From NCBI RefSeq assembly GCF_002091635.1, contig NZ_BDAC01000002.1:310001-374000 (forward strand): a stretch of 64,000 bases of DNA, written 5' to 3'. This DNA comes from Pseudomonas indica NBRC 103045. GTDB lineage: Bacteria; Pseudomonadota; Gammaproteobacteria; Pseudomonadales; Pseudomonadaceae. A program made the position numbers and the translations under genes. Positions 31,257-43,007 of the stretch are shown here, one piece after another (position 1 is the first letter of the stretch; every line of letters begins with the position of its first letter). A model generated the notes under the pieces. It was not told the origin of the DNA and did no database searches. It saw nothing but the letters and a program-made list of their open reading frames with translations.

Positions 31257-32188
31257 CCACTTTCTGGAGTTGGTACATCACCATCCTCACCATCGGCACC
31301 TTCGTCGCGCTGTTCTGGCTGGTCTTCGCCACCCGCAAGGGCGAGCCCAAGGGCGGCACCGACCAGACCATGGGGCATGCCTTCGACGGCATCGAGGAAT
31401 ACGACAACCCGCTGCCGAAGTGGTGGTTCCTGCTGTATGTCGGCACCATCATCTTCGCCATCGGCTATCTGATCCTCTACCCGGGCCTGGGCAACTGGAA
31501 AGGCGTCCTGCCGGGTTATGAGGGCGGCTGGACCCAGGCCAAGCAATGGCAGCGCGAAGTGGACAAGGCGGAAACGCAATATGGTCCGATCTTCGCCAAA
31601 TTCGCCGCGATGCCCATTGCGGACGTAGCCCAGGACCCGCAAGCGCTGAAGATGGGCGGCCGCCTGTTCGCCACCTACTGCTCGGTATGCCACGGCTCCG
31701 ATGCCAAGGGCTCGGTCGGCTTCCCGAACCTGACCGACGCCAACTGGCGCTGGGGCGGCGAGCCGGACGCGATCAAGACCACCATCCTGCACGGTCGCAT
31801 GGCGGCCATGCCGGCCTGGGGTCCGATCCTCGGTGACGAAGGCGTGAAGAACGTCGCCGCCTATGTGCGCCAGGGCCTGGCGGGACTCACCCTGCCGGAA
31901 GGCAGCGAAGCCGATGTGGCCGCCGGCAAGCAGATCTTCGAAACCAACTGCGCGGCCTGCCACGGTGCAACCGGCCTGGGCATGGCAGCCATGGGCGCTC
32001 CGGACCTGACCCATTCGGCCGGCTGGATCTACGGTTCGAGCCTGGCCCAGCTGCAACAGACCATCCGCTATGGCCGCAACGGCCAGATGCCCGCCCAGGA
32101 GCCCTACCTCGGCAACGACAAGGTACACCTGCTCGCGGCATACGTGTATAGCCTTTCCCAAGGCAAGGAACAGGTAGCAGCCAAGTAA
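31253..32188 (+). CDS. ccoP2: Cytochrome cbb3 oxidase diheme subunit, operon 2
   Basis: 311 residues. Two N-terminal membrane helices (about 8-26 and 57-78) bracket the motif [19 protein letters not shown]; the periplasmic part has two heme c sites, CSVCH at 143-147 and CAACH at 233-237. CcoP takes electrons from soluble cytochrome c. Last gene of the four-gene operon, ATGA-coupled to ccoQ2. A 9-bp-stem hairpin follows. Confidence 0.96.
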   Translation: MTTFWSWYITILTIGTFVALFWLVFATRKGEPKGGTDQTMGHAFDGIEEYDNPLPKWWFLLYVGTIIFAIGYLILYPGLGNWKGVLPGYEGGWTQAKQWQREVDKAETQYGPIFAKFAAMPIADVAQDPQALKMGGRLFATYCSVCHGSDAKGSVGFPNLTDANWRWGGEPDAIKTTILHGRMAAMPAWGPILGDEGVKNVAAYVRQGLAGLTLPEGSEADVAAGKQIFETNCAACHGATGLGMAAMGAPDLTHSAGWIYGSSLAQLQQTIRYGRNGQMPAQEPYLGNDKVHLLAAYVYSLSQGKEQVAAK

Positions 32189-32197
32189 TATCACTTC

Positions 32198-32219
32198 GGT
32201 CCGGAAGCCCTTCCGGACC
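32198..32219 (+). terminator. Hairpin after ccoP2
   Basis: Perfect 9-bp stem GGTCCGGAA-GCCC-TTCCGGACC, nine bases after the ccoP2 stop. There is no strong T-run, so termination may be partial or Rho-dependent. Confidence 0.6.
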
Positions 32220-32268
32220 TGCTCCAGGGATGAGGCGCCACCAGCATCTCATCCCTTGGTCTAAGCCA

Positions 32269-32287
32269 GTGCGACCAAGTGTCGCAC
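32269..32287. repeat. Dyad GTGCGAC-N5-GTCGCAC upstream of ccoN1
   Basis: Seven-base arms around CAAGT, in the ccoN1 upstream region. It shares the core GCGAC-N5-GTCGC with the dyad at 35751 and the half-site GTCGCA with that at 32378. Confidence 0.6.
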
Positions 32288-32377
32288 CGCATCAGCGGTT
32301 CACAATCCGAGTCTCAGCCTCTAAGCTGCTCGGCATCGCCACCCCTATCACAGAATTTCAAGGCGAACCGTCCCTCC

Positions 32378-32398
32378 GTCGCATCGGTCTGATGCGAC
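32378..32398. repeat. Dyad GTCGCATC-N5-GATGCGAC upstream of ccoN1
   Basis: Perfect eight-base arms around GGTCT, about 155 bases upstream of the ccoN1 ATG. Either a regulator-binding site or a transcript hairpin. The half-sites resemble the dyads at 32269 and 35751 in opposite order. Confidence 0.6.
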
Positions 32399-32446
32399 CA
32401 AAGTCCTGAAAAACGCATCGGATATCGCGCTCTGGCAGGGCTTTGA

Positions 32447-33990
<1,544 letters not shown>

Positions 33991-33991
<1 letters not shown>

Positions 33992-34602
33992 TGAAGCAAC
34001 ATGAAGTAGTCGAAAAGAACGTCGGCCTGCTGGCCCTGTTCATGGTTCTGGCGGTGAGCATCGGCGGCCTCGTGCAGATCGTTCCGCTGTTCTTCCAGGG
34101 CGTGACCAACACCCCGGTCGAAGGCATGAAGCCGCGCACCGCGCTGCAGCTGGAAGGCCGCGACATCTACATCCGCGAAGGCTGCGTCGGCTGCCACTCG
34201 CAGATGGTCCGCCCGTTCCGCGCCGAAACCGAGCGCTACGGCCACTACTCCGTCGCCGGCGAGAGCGTCTGGGACCACCCCTTCCTGTGGGGCTCCAAGC
34301 GTACCGGCCCGGACCTGGCCCGCGTTGGCGGTCGCTACTCGGACGACTGGCACCGCGCACACCTATACAACCCGCGCAACGTCGTGCCGGAATCGAAGAT
34401 GCCTTCTTACCCCTGGCTGGTCGAGAACAAGCTGGACGGCAAGAACACCGCAACCAAGATGGAAGCTATGCGCACCCTGGGCGTGCCCTACACCGACGAA
34501 GACATCGCCGGAGCCAAAGACGCCGTGAAAGACAAGACCGAGATGGATGCCCTCGTGGCCTATCTCCAGTCTCTGGGCACTTCTCTCAAAAACAAACGGT
34601 AA
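33991..34602 (+). CDS. ccoO1: Cytochrome cbb3 oxidase monoheme subunit, operon 1
   Basis: 203 residues. It has an N-terminal anchor helix and one heme c motif ([11 protein letters not shown]) at 65-69, nearly identical to CcoO2. Differences cluster at 36-50 ([16 protein letters not shown]) and in the C-terminal third. The start overlaps the ccoN1 stop. CcoO passes electrons from CcoP to the CcoN centre. Confidence 0.96.
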
Positions 34603-34608
34603 CGCCTC

Positions 34609-34794
34609 ATGGATATCGGGACTCTCCGCGGCCTGGGCACCCTGCTGGTATTCGTCGCTTTCATCGGTGTCGTGCTCTGGGCCTACAGCAGCAAGCGCAA
34701 GAAAAGCTTCGACGAAGCCGCCAACCTGCCCTTCGCCGACGAAGAGCCGAAGCCTGAAGAGCGCGAGCAAGCTTCTAGGAGTAAGAAAGAATGA
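34609..34794 (+). CDS. ccoQ1: Cytochrome cbb3 oxidase small subunit CcoQ, operon 1
   Basis: 61 residues with one membrane helix ([18 protein letters not shown]) and a charged tail ([20 protein letters not shown]). It sits six bases after ccoO1 and overlaps ccoP1 by ATGA. Complex-stabilising subunit of cbb3 oxidase. Confidence 0.93.
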   Translation: MDIGTLRGLGTLLVFVAFIGVVLWAYSSKRKKSFDEAANLPFADEEPKPEEREQASRSKKE

Positions 34795-35732
34795 CCACTT
34801 TCTGGAGTTGGTACGTCACTCTGCTGACCGTCGGCACCTTGCTGGCGTTGACCTGGCTGATCTTCGCCACCCGCAAGGGCCAGCGAAAGGAAGCCACCGA
34901 AGAAACCGTCGGCCATGCGTTCGACGGCATCGAGGAATACGACAACCCGCTGCCCAAGTGGTGGTTCATGTTGTTCGTCGCCACCCTGGTGTTCGCCGTG
35001 GGCTACCTGGTCCTGTACCCGGGCCTGGGTAACTGGAAGGGCCTGATGCCCGGCTACCAGGACGCCAACGAGTTCGCCAGCAAGGAGAAGGGCTGGACCG
35101 GCGTGCACCAGTGGGAAAAGGAAATGGCCAAGGCCGAAGAACAGTATGGTCCGCTGTACGCCAAGTACGCCGCCATGCCGATCGAGGAAGTGGCCAAGGA
35201 CGAGAAAGCCCTGAAGATGGGCGGCCGTCTGTTCGCATCCAACTGCTCGGTTTGCCACGGTTCCGACGCCAAGGGCGCCTACGGTTTCCCGAACCTGACC
35301 GACAACGACTGGCTGTATGGCGGCGAGGCGGAAACCATCAAGACCACCATCATGCAGGGCCGTCAGGCCGCCATGCCGGCTTGGAAGGACGTGATCGGCG
35401 AAGCAGGCATCAAGAACGTTGCCGGCTACGTGCGCAGCCTCTCCGGCCTGAAGAACCCGGAAGGCGTCGACATTGCCGCAGGTCAAGAGATCTTCAAGGC
35501 CAATTGTGTAGCCTGTCATGGTCCTGAGGGCAAAGGTACGCATGCCATGGGCGCGCCGAACCTGACCGACAAGGTCTGGCTGTACGGTTCCAGCTTCGCC
35601 CAGGTCCAGCAGACGCTGCGCTATGGCCGTAACGGCCGCATGCCGGCCCAGGAAGAGCACCTCGGCAACGACAAGGTGCACCTGCTGGCGGCCTACGTGT
35701 ACAGCCTGTCGCAGAAACCCGCGCAGGAGTGA
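34791..35732 (+). CDS. ccoP1: Cytochrome cbb3 oxidase diheme subunit, operon 1
   Basis: 313 residues. Two N-terminal membrane helices are followed by two heme c sites, CSVCH at 152-156 and CVACH at 239-243. A lysine-rich insertion at 90-110 ([20 protein letters not shown]) makes its linker longer than in CcoP2. Electron entry subunit. The first 20 bases of the gene resemble ccoP2, but the copies diverge more than the ccoN pair. Confidence 0.96.
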   Translation: MTTFWSWYVTLLTVGTLLALTWLIFATRKGQRKEATEETVGHAFDGIEEYDNPLPKWWFMLFVATLVFAVGYLVLYPGLGNWKGLMPGYQDANEFASKEKGWTGVHQWEKEMAKAEEQYGPLYAKYAAMPIEEVAKDEKALKMGGRLFASNCSVCHGSDAKGAYGFPNLTDNDWLYGGEAETIKTTIMQGRQAAMPAWKDVIGEAGIKNVAGYVRSLSGLKNPEGVDIAAGQEIFKANCVACHGPEGKGTHAMGAPNLTDKVWLYGSSFAQVQQTLRYGRNGRMPAQEEHLGNDKVHLLAAYVYSLSQKPAQE

Positions 35733-35750
35733 GTCTCCAGCCGCTCAGGC

Positions 35751-35765
35751 GCGACCTCCTGTCGC
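35751..35765. repeat. Dyad GCGAC-N5-GTCGC after ccoP1
   Basis: Five-base arms around CTCCT, 18 bases after the ccoP1 stop. Same core and spacing as the dyad at 32269, so a third member of a small local family around operon 1. It could be part of a weak terminator. Confidence 0.5.
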
Positions 35766-35811
35766 ATCTGGCACCCCCTCGTCAGGCGTACCATACGCAG
35801 CAGGAAATTGA

Positions 35812-35837
35812 CCCCGGCCGGCACGTATCGGCCGGGG
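35812..35837 (+). terminator. GC-rich hairpin between ccoP1 and ccoG
   Basis: Perfect nine-base arms CCCCGGCCG and CGGCCGGGG around eight bases. No T-run follows. It may limit read-through from ccoP1 into ccoG or act as a leader structure of ccoG. Confidence 0.5.
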
Positions 35838-35865
35838 CACCAACCCCAAGCCGTGGTACGAATCG

Positions 35866-37278
35866 ATGAGTGAGCAGATTCCCGTTCAAGATGTCACCCC
35901 ACCGGCCAAGGTCACGGAAAACGTTGACCTCTATGCCAAGCGTGAAAAAATCTACACCCGCGCCTTCACCGGCCTGTTTCGCAACCTGCGCAGGGGCGGT
36001 GGCGCCCTCCTCTTCATTCTCTATTTCGGTACCGTCTGGCTGAGTTGGAACGACCGCCAGGCAGTCTGGTGGAACCTGCCGGAGCGCAAGTTCTACATCT
36101 TCGGCGCAACCTTCTGGCCCCAGGATTTCGTCCTGCTGTCCTGGCTGCTGATCATCTGCGCCTTCGGCCTGTTCTTCATCACCGTGTTCGCCGGCCGCGT
36201 CTGGTGCGGCTACACCTGTCCGCAGAGCGTGTTCACCTGGGTGTTCATGTGGGCGGAAAAGGTCACCGAAGGCGACCGCAACAAGCGCATGAAACTGGAC
36301 AAGGCGCCGATGTCCGGCGACAAGTTCCTGCGCAAGCTGGCCAAGCACGCGATCTGGCTGGGCGTTTCGCTGGTGACGGCGATCACCTTCGTCGGCTACT
36401 TCACCCCGATCCGCGACCTGATCCCCGACCTGTTGACCTTCCAGGCCAACGGCTGGGCGCTGTTCTGGGTAGGCTTCTTCACCCTCGCCACCTACGGCAA
36501 CGCCGGCTATCTGCGCGAGCAGGTGTGCATCTATATGTGCCCCTACGCCCGTTTCCAGAGCGTGATGTTCGACAAGGACACTCTGATCGTCTCCTACGAC
36601 CCGCGGCGCGGTGAAAAACGCGGCCCGCGCAAGAAGGAGCTGGACTACAAGGCCAAGGGCCTGGGCGACTGCATCGACTGCCAGATGTGCGTGCAGGTCT
36701 GCCCGACCGGCATCGACATCCGCGACGGCCTGCAGATCGAGTGCATCGGCTGCGCGGCCTGCATCGACGCCTGCGACAGCATCATGGAAAAGATGAACTA
36801 CCCGAAAGGGCTCATCAGCTACACCACCGAGCACAACCTGTCCGGCCAGAAGACCCACCTGCTGCGGCCACGCCTGATCGGCTACGCCGTCGCCCTGCTG
36901 GCCATGATGGTGCTGTTCGCCTACGCCGTCGCCGTACGCCCGCTGGTCAAGCTGGACGTGATCAAGGACCGTGTGCTTTATCGCGAGAACGATCAGGGCC
37001 GGATCGAGAACGTCTATACCCTCAAGGTGATGAACAAGGCGCAGCGCGACCAGGTCTTCGTCATCGAAGCCGATGGCCTGGACGGCCTGGTTTACGAGGG
37101 CAAGCGCGAAGTGAAGGCAATGGCCGGCGAGGTGCTTTCGGTCCCGGTGGAACTGTCCATCGACCCCGAGCGCCTGCCGTCGAGCACCAATGAGATCCTC
37201 TTCCGCGTCCAGTCGGCAGACGACCCCAGCATCCATAACGACGCCAAGAGCCGCTTCATCGGCCCGAGCGTCCGTTGA
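35866..37278 (+). CDS. ccoG: Cytochrome cbb3 oxidase accessory protein CcoG
   Basis: 470 residues. It is a membrane iron-sulfur protein (RdxA/FixG family), shown in Rhodobacter to reduce Cu(II) during cbb3 assembly. There are about five membrane helices; AGRVWCGYTCPQSVFTWVFM is in the membrane part, and two [4Fe-4S] motifs follow, CIDCQMCVQVCPTG and CIGCAACIDACDS. A C-terminal immunoglobulin-like periplasmic domain occupies roughly 350-470. First gene of ccoGHIS; ccoH starts 12 bases after it. Confidence 0.95.
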   Translation: MSEQIPVQDVTPPAKVTENVDLYAKREKIYTRAFTGLFRNLRRGGGALLFILYFGTVWLSWNDRQAVWWNLPERKFYIFGATFWPQDFVLLSWLLIICAFGLFFITVFAGRVWCGYTCPQSVFTWVFMWAEKVTEGDRNKRMKLDKAPMSGDKFLRKLAKHAIWLGVSLVTAITFVGYFTPIRDLIPDLLTFQANGWALFWVGFFTLATYGNAGYLREQVCIYMCPYARFQSVMFDKDTLIVSYDPRRGEKRGPRKKELDYKAKGLGDCIDCQMCVQVCPTGIDIRDGLQIECIGCAACIDACDSIMEKMNYPKGLISYTTEHNLSGQKTHLLRPRLIGYAVALLAMMVLFAYAVAVRPLVKLDVIKDRVLYRENDQGRIENVYTLKVMNKAQRDQVFVIEADGLDGLVYEGKREVKAMAGEVLSVPVELSIDPERLPSSTNEILFRVQSADDPSIHNDAKSRFIGPSVR

Positions 37279-37290
37279 TATAGGACACGC

Positions 37291-37794
37291 ATGCAGCACG
37301 ACACTGAAATCAGCCGTTGGTACCAGCAGCCCTGGGCCTGGTTCATCATCGCCATCCTGGCCTCCTCCGTGATCCTCGGGGTGTCGCTGGTGGTCATCGC
37401 CGTCCGCGACGGCGACAGCCTGGTGGTGGATAACTATTACGACGTCGGCAAGGGCATCAACCAGTCGCTGGAGCGCGAGGCCCTGGCCAAGCGCCTGAAG
37501 ATGAGCGCCGTCCTCACCCTGAACGAAGACACCGGCATCGCCGAGATCAACCTGAGCGGTATCAGCCGCCCGCAGCATCTGGTGCTGAACCTGATCTCGC
37601 CGACCCAGCCGGAGCGCGATCGCCGGGTCATCCTCCAGCCCCAGGGCGAAGGAATCTACCAGGGCCAGTTGCAGGACGCCGTCCAGGGCCGCCGCTTCGT
37701 CGAGCTGCTCGGCACAGAGGGCGGCCAGGACTGGCGCCTGTTCGAGGAGGAAACCCTCGAATCCGGCCAGGCGATTCCGCTCGGCGAACAGTGA
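37291..37794 (+). CDS. ccoH: Cytochrome cbb3 oxidase assembly protein CcoH (FixH)
   Basis: 167 residues with a single N-terminal membrane helix ([20 protein letters not shown]) preceded by WYQQPW, and a periplasmic domain ([20 protein letters not shown]). FixH/CcoH binds the oxidase during late assembly. Start spacing and order after ccoG match the standard ccoGHIS operon. Confidence 0.92.
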   Translation: MQHDTEISRWYQQPWAWFIIAILASSVILGVSLVVIAVRDGDSLVVDNYYDVGKGINQSLEREALAKRLKMSAVLTLNEDTGIAEINLSGISRPQHLVLNLISPTQPERDRRVILQPQGEGIYQGQLQDAVQGRRFVELLGTEGGQDWRLFEEETLESGQAIPLGEQ

Positions 37795-37870
37795 ACCAAG
37801 GCCGTTCCGCCGAGCGATCCTGACGGCCCGGGCGTGATCCGCTACGCTCGGGCCAGGCCCGCCCCTCCCG

Positions 37871-40300
37871 ATGTCCGACCTGACGACCGTCCCCGACGCC
37901 ATGGCCAGCCCAACCCCCTGCTATCACTGCGGCCTGCCGGTCCCTGCCGGTAGCCGCTTCCAGGCCCGCGTGCTGGGCGAGACGCGGGAGATGTGCTGCC
38001 CTGGCTGCCAGGCGGTGGCCGAAGCCATCGTCGCCGGAGGGCTGGAAAGCTACTACAAGCACCGCAGCGAAACCTCCGCCAACCCGGACAGCCTGCCCCA
38101 GGCATTGCCCGACGAACTGGCGCTGTACGACCGCGATACAGTCCAGGAACCCTTCGTCGAACACCAGGGCGAGCTGGCCAGCACCTGCCTGCTGATAGAA
38201 GGCATCAGTTGCGCGGCCTGCGGCTGGTTGATCGAAAAACACCTGCGCGGCCTCGATGGCGTCGCCGAAGCCAGTCTCAACCTGTCCAACCACCGACTGC
38301 AGGTACGCTGGTCGGACAGTCGCCTGCCGCTCAGCCAGTTGCTCAAGGAACTGCGCCGGATCGGCTACGCTGCCCACCCCTACCAGCCGGACCGTGCCGC
38401 CGAGCACCTGCAGCGCGAGAACCGCCGGGCGCTCCGTCAGCTCGGCGTCGCCGGCCTGCTCTGGGTGCAGGTGATGATGGCGGCCATGGCCACTTGGCCG
38501 GAATTCAATCTGGACCTGTCCCCGGAGTTGGACAAAATCCTGCGCTGGACCAGCCTGTTCCTCACCACCCCGATCGTCTTCTACTGCTGCACCGACTTCT
38601 TCAAGGGCGCCCTGCGCGACCTGCGCACCCGCCACCTGACCATGGACGTCTCGGTCTCCCTGGCCATCGGCGGCGCCTACGGAGCGGGCATCTGGTCGAC
38701 GGTGACCGGCGTCGGCGAACTGTATTTCGACGCGGTGGGCATGTTCGCTCTGTTCCTGTTGGCTGGCCGCTATCTGGAACGCCGCGCCCGCGAGCGCACC
38801 CTGGCGGCCACGGCACAACTGGTCAACCTGCTGCCTGCCTCCTGCCTGCGCCTGGATGCCGGCGGGCAGAGCGAGCGTGTCCTGCTCAGCGAGATCAAGA
38901 TCGGCGACCGCGTCCTGGTCCAGCCCGGCGCCCTCCTCCCGGCCGACGGTGTGATCCTCAGCGGCCAGTCGAGCGTCGACGAATCGCTGCTCACCGGCGA
39001 ATACCTGCCACTGCCGCGCGCGACCGGCGACCGGGTCACCGCCGGCACGCTCAACGTCGAGGGACCACTGACGGTCGAGGTCCAGGCCTTGGGCGACGAC
39101 ACCCGGCTGTCAGCCATCGTCCGCCTGCTGGAGCGCGCCCAGGCGGACAAACCGCGCCTGGCCGAGCTGGCCGATCGCGTGGCCCAGTGGTTCCTGCTCG
39201 TCGTGCTGGGCGTCGCCGCGGTGGTCGGCCTGATCTGGTGGCAGCTCGATCCGCAGCGCGCCTTCTGGATCGTCCTCGCCCTGTTGGTCGCCACCTGCCC
39301 CTGCGCCCTGTCGCTGGCCACGCCGACCGCCCTGACCACCGCCACCGGCAGCCTGCACAAGCTCGGCCTGCTGCTGACACGCGGCCATGTGCTGGAAGGG
39401 TTGAACCACATCGACACGGTGATCTTCGACAAAACCGGCACCCTGACCGAAGGTCGCCTGTCGCTCAGCGCCGTGCATCCGCTGGGAGCACTGGACAGCG
39501 ATGCCTGCCTGGCCCTTGCCGCGGCCCTGGAAAACCGCTCCGAACACCCCATCGCCCGCGCCTTCGGCCGTGCCCCGCTAGCGGCCGAGCGGGTGGACAA
39601 CGTACCGGGCCTGGGCTTGGATGGTCTCGTCGGCGGGCGCCACCTGCGCATCGGCCAGCCCGACTTCGTGGCCGAACTCAGCGGCCAGCCGGCACCGGCG
39701 ATTCCCGGCGAGCACGGCCAATGGCTGCTGCTCGGCGATGCGCAGGGCGCGCTGGCCTGGCTGGTGCTGGACGACGCCCTGCGCGAAGACGCTCCAGCGC
39801 TGCTCGATGCCTGCCGCGCGCGCGGCTGGAAAACCCTGCTGCTGTCCGGCGACAGCTCGCCGATGGTCGCCGAAGTGGCCGGACGACTGGGCATCGACGA
39901 TGCCCGCGGCGGCCTGACGCCGGACGCCAAGCTGGCCGTGCTCAAGCAATTGCACGAAGACGGGCATCGCGTGCTGATGCTCGGCGATGGGGTCAATGAC
40001 GTACCAGTCCTGGCCGGTGCCGACATCAGCGTGGCCATGGGCTCGGCCACCGACCTGGCGAAGACCAGCGCCGACGCGGTGCTGCTCTCCAACCGCCTGG
40101 AGAGCCTGGTACAGGCCTTCGCCATGGCCCGCCGCACCCGCCGGATCATCGTCGAGAACCTGCTCTGGGCCAGCCTGTACAATGGTCTGGTCCTGCCCTT
40201 CGCCGCCATTGGCTGGGTCACGCCGATCTGGGCGGCCCTGGGCATGTCCGTCAGCTCGCTGCTGGTGGTGCTCAACGCCCTGCGCCTCGCACGCCAGTAA
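37871..40300 (+). CDS. ccoI: Copper-exporting P1B-type ATPase CcoI (FixI)
   Basis: 809 residues. It pumps Cu(I) to the periplasm for insertion into the CuB site of cbb3. The N-terminal zinc/copper region (CYHCGLPVPAGSRF, MCCPGCQAVAEAIV) is followed by a metal-binding domain with ISCAACGWLIEKHL. The ion-pathway motif is ATCPCALSLATPTALT, the phosphorylation site is FDKTGTLTEGRL and the hinge motif is MLGDGVNDVPVL. Eight membrane helices. The ATG at 37871 is 76 bases after ccoH. Confidence 0.95.
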   Translation: MSDLTTVPDAMASPTPCYHCGLPVPAGSRFQARVLGETREMCCPGCQAVAEAIVAGGLESYYKHRSETSANPDSLPQALPDELALYDRDTVQEPFVEHQGELASTCLLIEGISCAACGWLIEKHLRGLDGVAEASLNLSNHRLQVRWSDSRLPLSQLLKELRRIGYAAHPYQPDRAAEHLQRENRRALRQLGVAGLLWVQVMMAAMATWPEFNLDLSPELDKILRWTSLFLTTPIVFYCCTDFFKGALRDLRTRHLTMDVSVSLAIGGAYGAGIWSTVTGVGELYFDAVGMFALFLLAGRYLERRARERTLAATAQLVNLLPASCLRLDAGGQSERVLLSEIKIGDRVLVQPGALLPADGVILSGQSSVDESLLTGEYLPLPRATGDRVTAGTLNVEGPLTVEVQALGDDTRLSAIVRLLERAQADKPRLAELADRVAQWFLLVVLGVAAVVGLIWWQLDPQRAFWIVLALLVATCPCALSLATPTALTTATGSLHKLGLLLTRGHVLEGLNHIDTVIFDKTGTLTEGRLSLSAVHPLGALDSDACLALAAALENRSEHPIARAFGRAPLAAERVDNVPGLGLDGLVGGRHLRIGQPDFVAELSGQPAPAIPGEHGQWLLLGDAQGALAWLVLDDALREDAPALLDACRARGWKTLLLSGDSSPMVAEVAGRLGIDDARGGLTPDAKLAVLKQLHEDGHRVLMLGDGVNDVPVLAGADISVAMGSATDLAKTSADAVLLSNRLESLVQAFAMARRTRRIIVENLLWASLYNGLVLPFAAIGWVTPIWAALGMSVSSLLVVLNALRLARQ

Positions 40301-40364
40301 GCCGATTGCACAGCGCAACGCACAGCCCAGGTCCGCCCGGGCCGCTCATCGAACCGGAGACCGC

Positions 40365-40586
40365 ATGACCGCTCTCTACGTAATGATTCCCATCGCCGTG
40401 ATCGTGGTCGCCCTGGCCATCTGGCTGTTCTTCTGGGCCGTGGACAGCGGCCAGTACGACGATCTCGACAGCCCGGCACACAGCATCCTGTTCGACGACG
40501 AGGACCCCAAGCACAAGGGCGGCGTCGAAGAAGCCCAGGGCCAGGCGGAAAACGACCGCCACGACGAGGAAGAACCCCGTGGCTGA
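40365..40586 (+). CDS. ccoS: Cytochrome cbb3 oxidase maturation protein CcoS
   Basis: 73 residues. The start MTALYVMIPIAVIVVALAIW is one membrane helix, followed by the family motif FFWAVDSGQYDDLDSPAHSI. The acidic tail (DDEDPKHKGG onward) is longer than in some relatives. CcoS is needed to insert heme b and CuB into CcoN. GGAG lies six bases before the ATG at 40365, and the end overlaps the next gene by eight bases. Confidence 0.93.
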   Translation: MTALYVMIPIAVIVVALAIWLFFWAVDSGQYDDLDSPAHSILFDDEDPKHKGGVEEAQGQAENDRHDEEEPRG

Positions 40587-41304
40587 ACTCGCTCCGCTGC
40601 TGGTTTCCGCGCTGATCCTCGGCCTGCTCGGCGGCGGTCATTGCCTCGGCATGTGCGGCGGCCTGATGGGTGCCCTGACCCTGGCCATACCGCCGGAGCA
40701 ACGCGCCCAGCGCTTCCGCCTCCTGCTCGCCTACAACCTCGGGCGCATCCTCAGCTATACCGTCGCCGGCCTGCTCATCGGCCTGGCCGGCTGGGCCGTC
40801 GCCAGCAGCCCGGCGGCCATGGCGCTACGGGTGGTCGCCGCCCTGTTGCTGATCGCCATGGGCCTCTACCTGGCCGGCTGGTGGAGCGGGCTGACCCGCG
40901 TCGAAGCCCTGGGGCGCGGCCTCTGGCGGCATATCCAGCCGCTGACCCGACGCTTCATGCCGGTCACCAGCCTGCCACGCGCATTGGTGCTCGGCGCGCT
41001 CTGGGGCTGGCTGCCGTGCGGGCTGGTCTATAGCACCCTGCTCTGGGCCGCCAGCCAGGGCGATGCGTTGGACAGCGCCCTGCTGATGTTCGCCTTCGGC
41101 CTCGGGACCTGGCCGGTGCTGGTCGCCACCGGGCTGGCCGCCGAACGGCTGACCGCCCTGCTGCGCAAGCGTGGGGTGCGGATCGCCGGCGGGCTGCTGG
41201 TCATCCTCTTCGGCCTCTGGACGCTACCCGGTCCGCACCAGGCCTGGATCATGGGACATGACATGGATCATGTTTCGCCGCCTGCGAGCCAGCACGCGCA
41301 TTGA
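40579..41304 (+). CDS. TauE/SafE-type (DsbD-like) membrane protein of the cco cluster
   Basis: 241 residues from a GTG start, with six or seven membrane helices. LLGGGHCLGMCGGLMGALTL near the start and LGALWGWLPCGLVYSTLLWA later contain the paired Cys/Gly-rich motifs of this family, which is usually annotated sulfite exporter TauE/SafE. The conserved link to ccoS suggests a role in oxidase or metal maturation, not sulfite export. The C-terminus is histidine-rich (HDMDHVSPPASQHAH). Overlaps ccoS; last gene of the assembly operon. Confidence 0.83.
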   Translation: MAELAPLLVSALILGLLGGGHCLGMCGGLMGALTLAIPPEQRAQRFRLLLAYNLGRILSYTVAGLLIGLAGWAVASSPAAMALRVVAALLLIAMGLYLAGWWSGLTRVEALGRGLWRHIQPLTRRFMPVTSLPRALVLGALWGWLPCGLVYSTLLWAASQGDALDSALLMFAFGLGTWPVLVATGLAAERLTALLRKRGVRIAGGLLVILFGLWTLPGPHQAWIMGHDMDHVSPPASQHAH

Positions 41305-41309
41305 CCCGG

Positions 41310-41323
41310 TTGATACAGGTCAA
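41310..41323. promoter_or_regulatory. Anr/FNR box upstream of hemN
   Basis: TTGATACAGGTCAA matches TTGAT-N4-ATCAA at nine of ten positions, centred about 70 bases before the hemN ATG. Anr-dependent hemN expression is established in P. aeruginosa. Confidence 0.85.
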
Positions 41324-41386
41324 GATGCCCCGGCCAGCGGGACCATAGACTCCTCGCTACTGATTGTTGAACCGGGGATTGCCCGC

Positions 41387-42769
41387 ATGCCGACTTCCAT
41401 CCGCTGGGATACCGACCTTATCCGCCGTTACGATATGGCCGGCCCACGCTACACCTCCTATCCGACCGCCGTGCAATTCCATGACGGCGTCGGCTCCTTC
41501 GACCTGCTGCATGCACTGCGCGAAAGCCGCAAGGCGCTGCGTTCCCTGTCGCTGTACGTACACGTGCCGTTCTGCGCGAACATCTGCTACTACTGCGCCT
41601 GCAACAAGGTGATCACCAAGGACCGCGGCCGTGCCCTGCCCTATCTGGAGCGGCTGGAAAAGGAAATCGAGCTGGTCGCCTGCCACCTCGACCAGAAGCA
41701 GGTCGTCGAGCAACTGCACTTCGGCGGGGGTACGCCGACCTTCCTCAGCCATGACGAACTGCGTCGCCTGATGAAATGCCTGCGCACGCACTTCCACCTG
41801 CTCGACGGCAACCTCGGCGACTACAGCATCGAGATCGACCCGCGCGAAGCCGACTGGTCGACCATGGGCCTGCTTCGCGAACTGGGCTTCAATCGCGTCA
41901 GCCTCGGCGTGCAGGACCTCGATCCGGATGTCCAGCGTGCCGTCAATCGCCTGCAGAGCCTGGAGGAAACCCGCGCCATCGTCGAAGCCGCACGGACCCT
42001 GCAATACCGCTCGGTGAACATCGACCTGATCTACGGCCTGCCCAAGCAGACCCCGGAGAGCTTCGCCCGCACCGTGCGCGAAATCATCGCCCTGCAGCCG
42101 GACCGGCTGTCGATCTTCAACTACGCGCACCTGCCGGAGCGCTTCCTGCCCCAGCGGCGGATCAACGCGGCGGACCTGCCGGCACCGGGCGACAAGCTGG
42201 CCATGCTGCACGACAGCATCGAGCAACTGACCGCGGCGGGCTATCGCTACATCGGCATGGACCACTTCGCCCTGCCCGACGACGAACTGGCCATGGCCCA
42301 GGAGGACGGCAGCCTGCAACGCAACTTCCAGGGCTATACCACCCACGGCCACTGCGACCTGATCGGCCTCGGCGTATCCGCCATCAGCCAGATCGGCGAC
42401 CTCTACAGCCAGAACGACAGCGACATCGCCCGCTACCAGAACACCCTGGACCAGGACCAACTGGCGACCTGCCGGGGTCTCGTCTGCAACGACGACGACC
42501 GCCTGCGCCGCGCCGTCATCCAGCGGTTGATCTGCGACTTCCAACTGGAGTTCACCAGCATCGAGAAGACGTTCGGCATCGTCTTCCGCGATTATTTCGC
42601 CGATGTCTGGCCGAGCCTGGAACAAATGGCCAGCGACAAGCTGATCCAACTCAGCGACACGCGCATCGACGTGCTGCCGGCCGGCCGCCTACTGGTCCGC
42701 TCGGTGTGCATGCTGTTCGATCGCTACCTGCCGCAGCAGAGCACCAAGCGCTTCTCGCGGGTGATCTGA
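41387..42769 (+). CDS. hemN: Oxygen-independent coproporphyrinogen III oxidase
   Basis: 460 residues. It decarboxylates coproporphyrinogen III in heme synthesis without oxygen, using radical SAM chemistry. The N-terminal helix region ([31 protein letters not shown]) is typical, and the cluster motif [13 protein letters not shown] contains the HemN-type CxxxCxxCxC. Other motifs are [16 protein letters not shown] and [17 protein letters not shown]. The start ATG 41387 has GGGGA upstream. The Anr box and the neighbouring anr gene indicate induction when oxygen falls. Confidence 0.96.
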   Translation: MPTSIRWDTDLIRRYDMAGPRYTSYPTAVQFHDGVGSFDLLHALRESRKALRSLSLYVHVPFCANICYYCACNKVITKDRGRALPYLERLEKEIELVACHLDQKQVVEQLHFGGGTPTFLSHDELRRLMKCLRTHFHLLDGNLGDYSIEIDPREADWSTMGLLRELGFNRVSLGVQDLDPDVQRAVNRLQSLEETRAIVEAARTLQYRSVNIDLIYGLPKQTPESFARTVREIIALQPDRLSIFNYAHLPERFLPQRRINAADLPAPGDKLAMLHDSIEQLTAAGYRYIGMDHFALPDDELAMAQEDGSLQRNFQGYTTHGHCDLIGLGVSAISQIGDLYSQNDSDIARYQNTLDQDQLATCRGLVCNDDDRLRRAVIQRLICDFQLEFTSIEKTFGIVFRDYFADVWPSLEQMASDKLIQLSDTRIDVLPAGRLLVRSVCMLFDRYLPQQSTKRFSRVI

Positions 42770-43007
42770 CCCACCGAACCAGCGGCGGCACGACCCGCCG
42801 CTGGCGCCTCACGCCCGCAGAACCGACTGCGACCATCGGCCACTGTCGATCTCCCCCTCCCGCATGCCATGCTTTCGCCATGGCACTCAGCTATCGCTGC
42901 AGCCCGAAGGCCGGACAGAACTTGACACGATCGTCAGGTCTGGATGGCGGGCATACCTCTTGTGGGATATGCTTGCCCGTACTTGCGTTACCCCTTCAGG
43001 ATTAACT

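Noticed and set aside
42922-42937. TTGACACGATCGTCAG upstream of anr as an Anr autoregulation box
   Set aside because: The half-sites are separated by six bases, not four, and the right half lacks the final AA, so it does not fit the Anr consensus.
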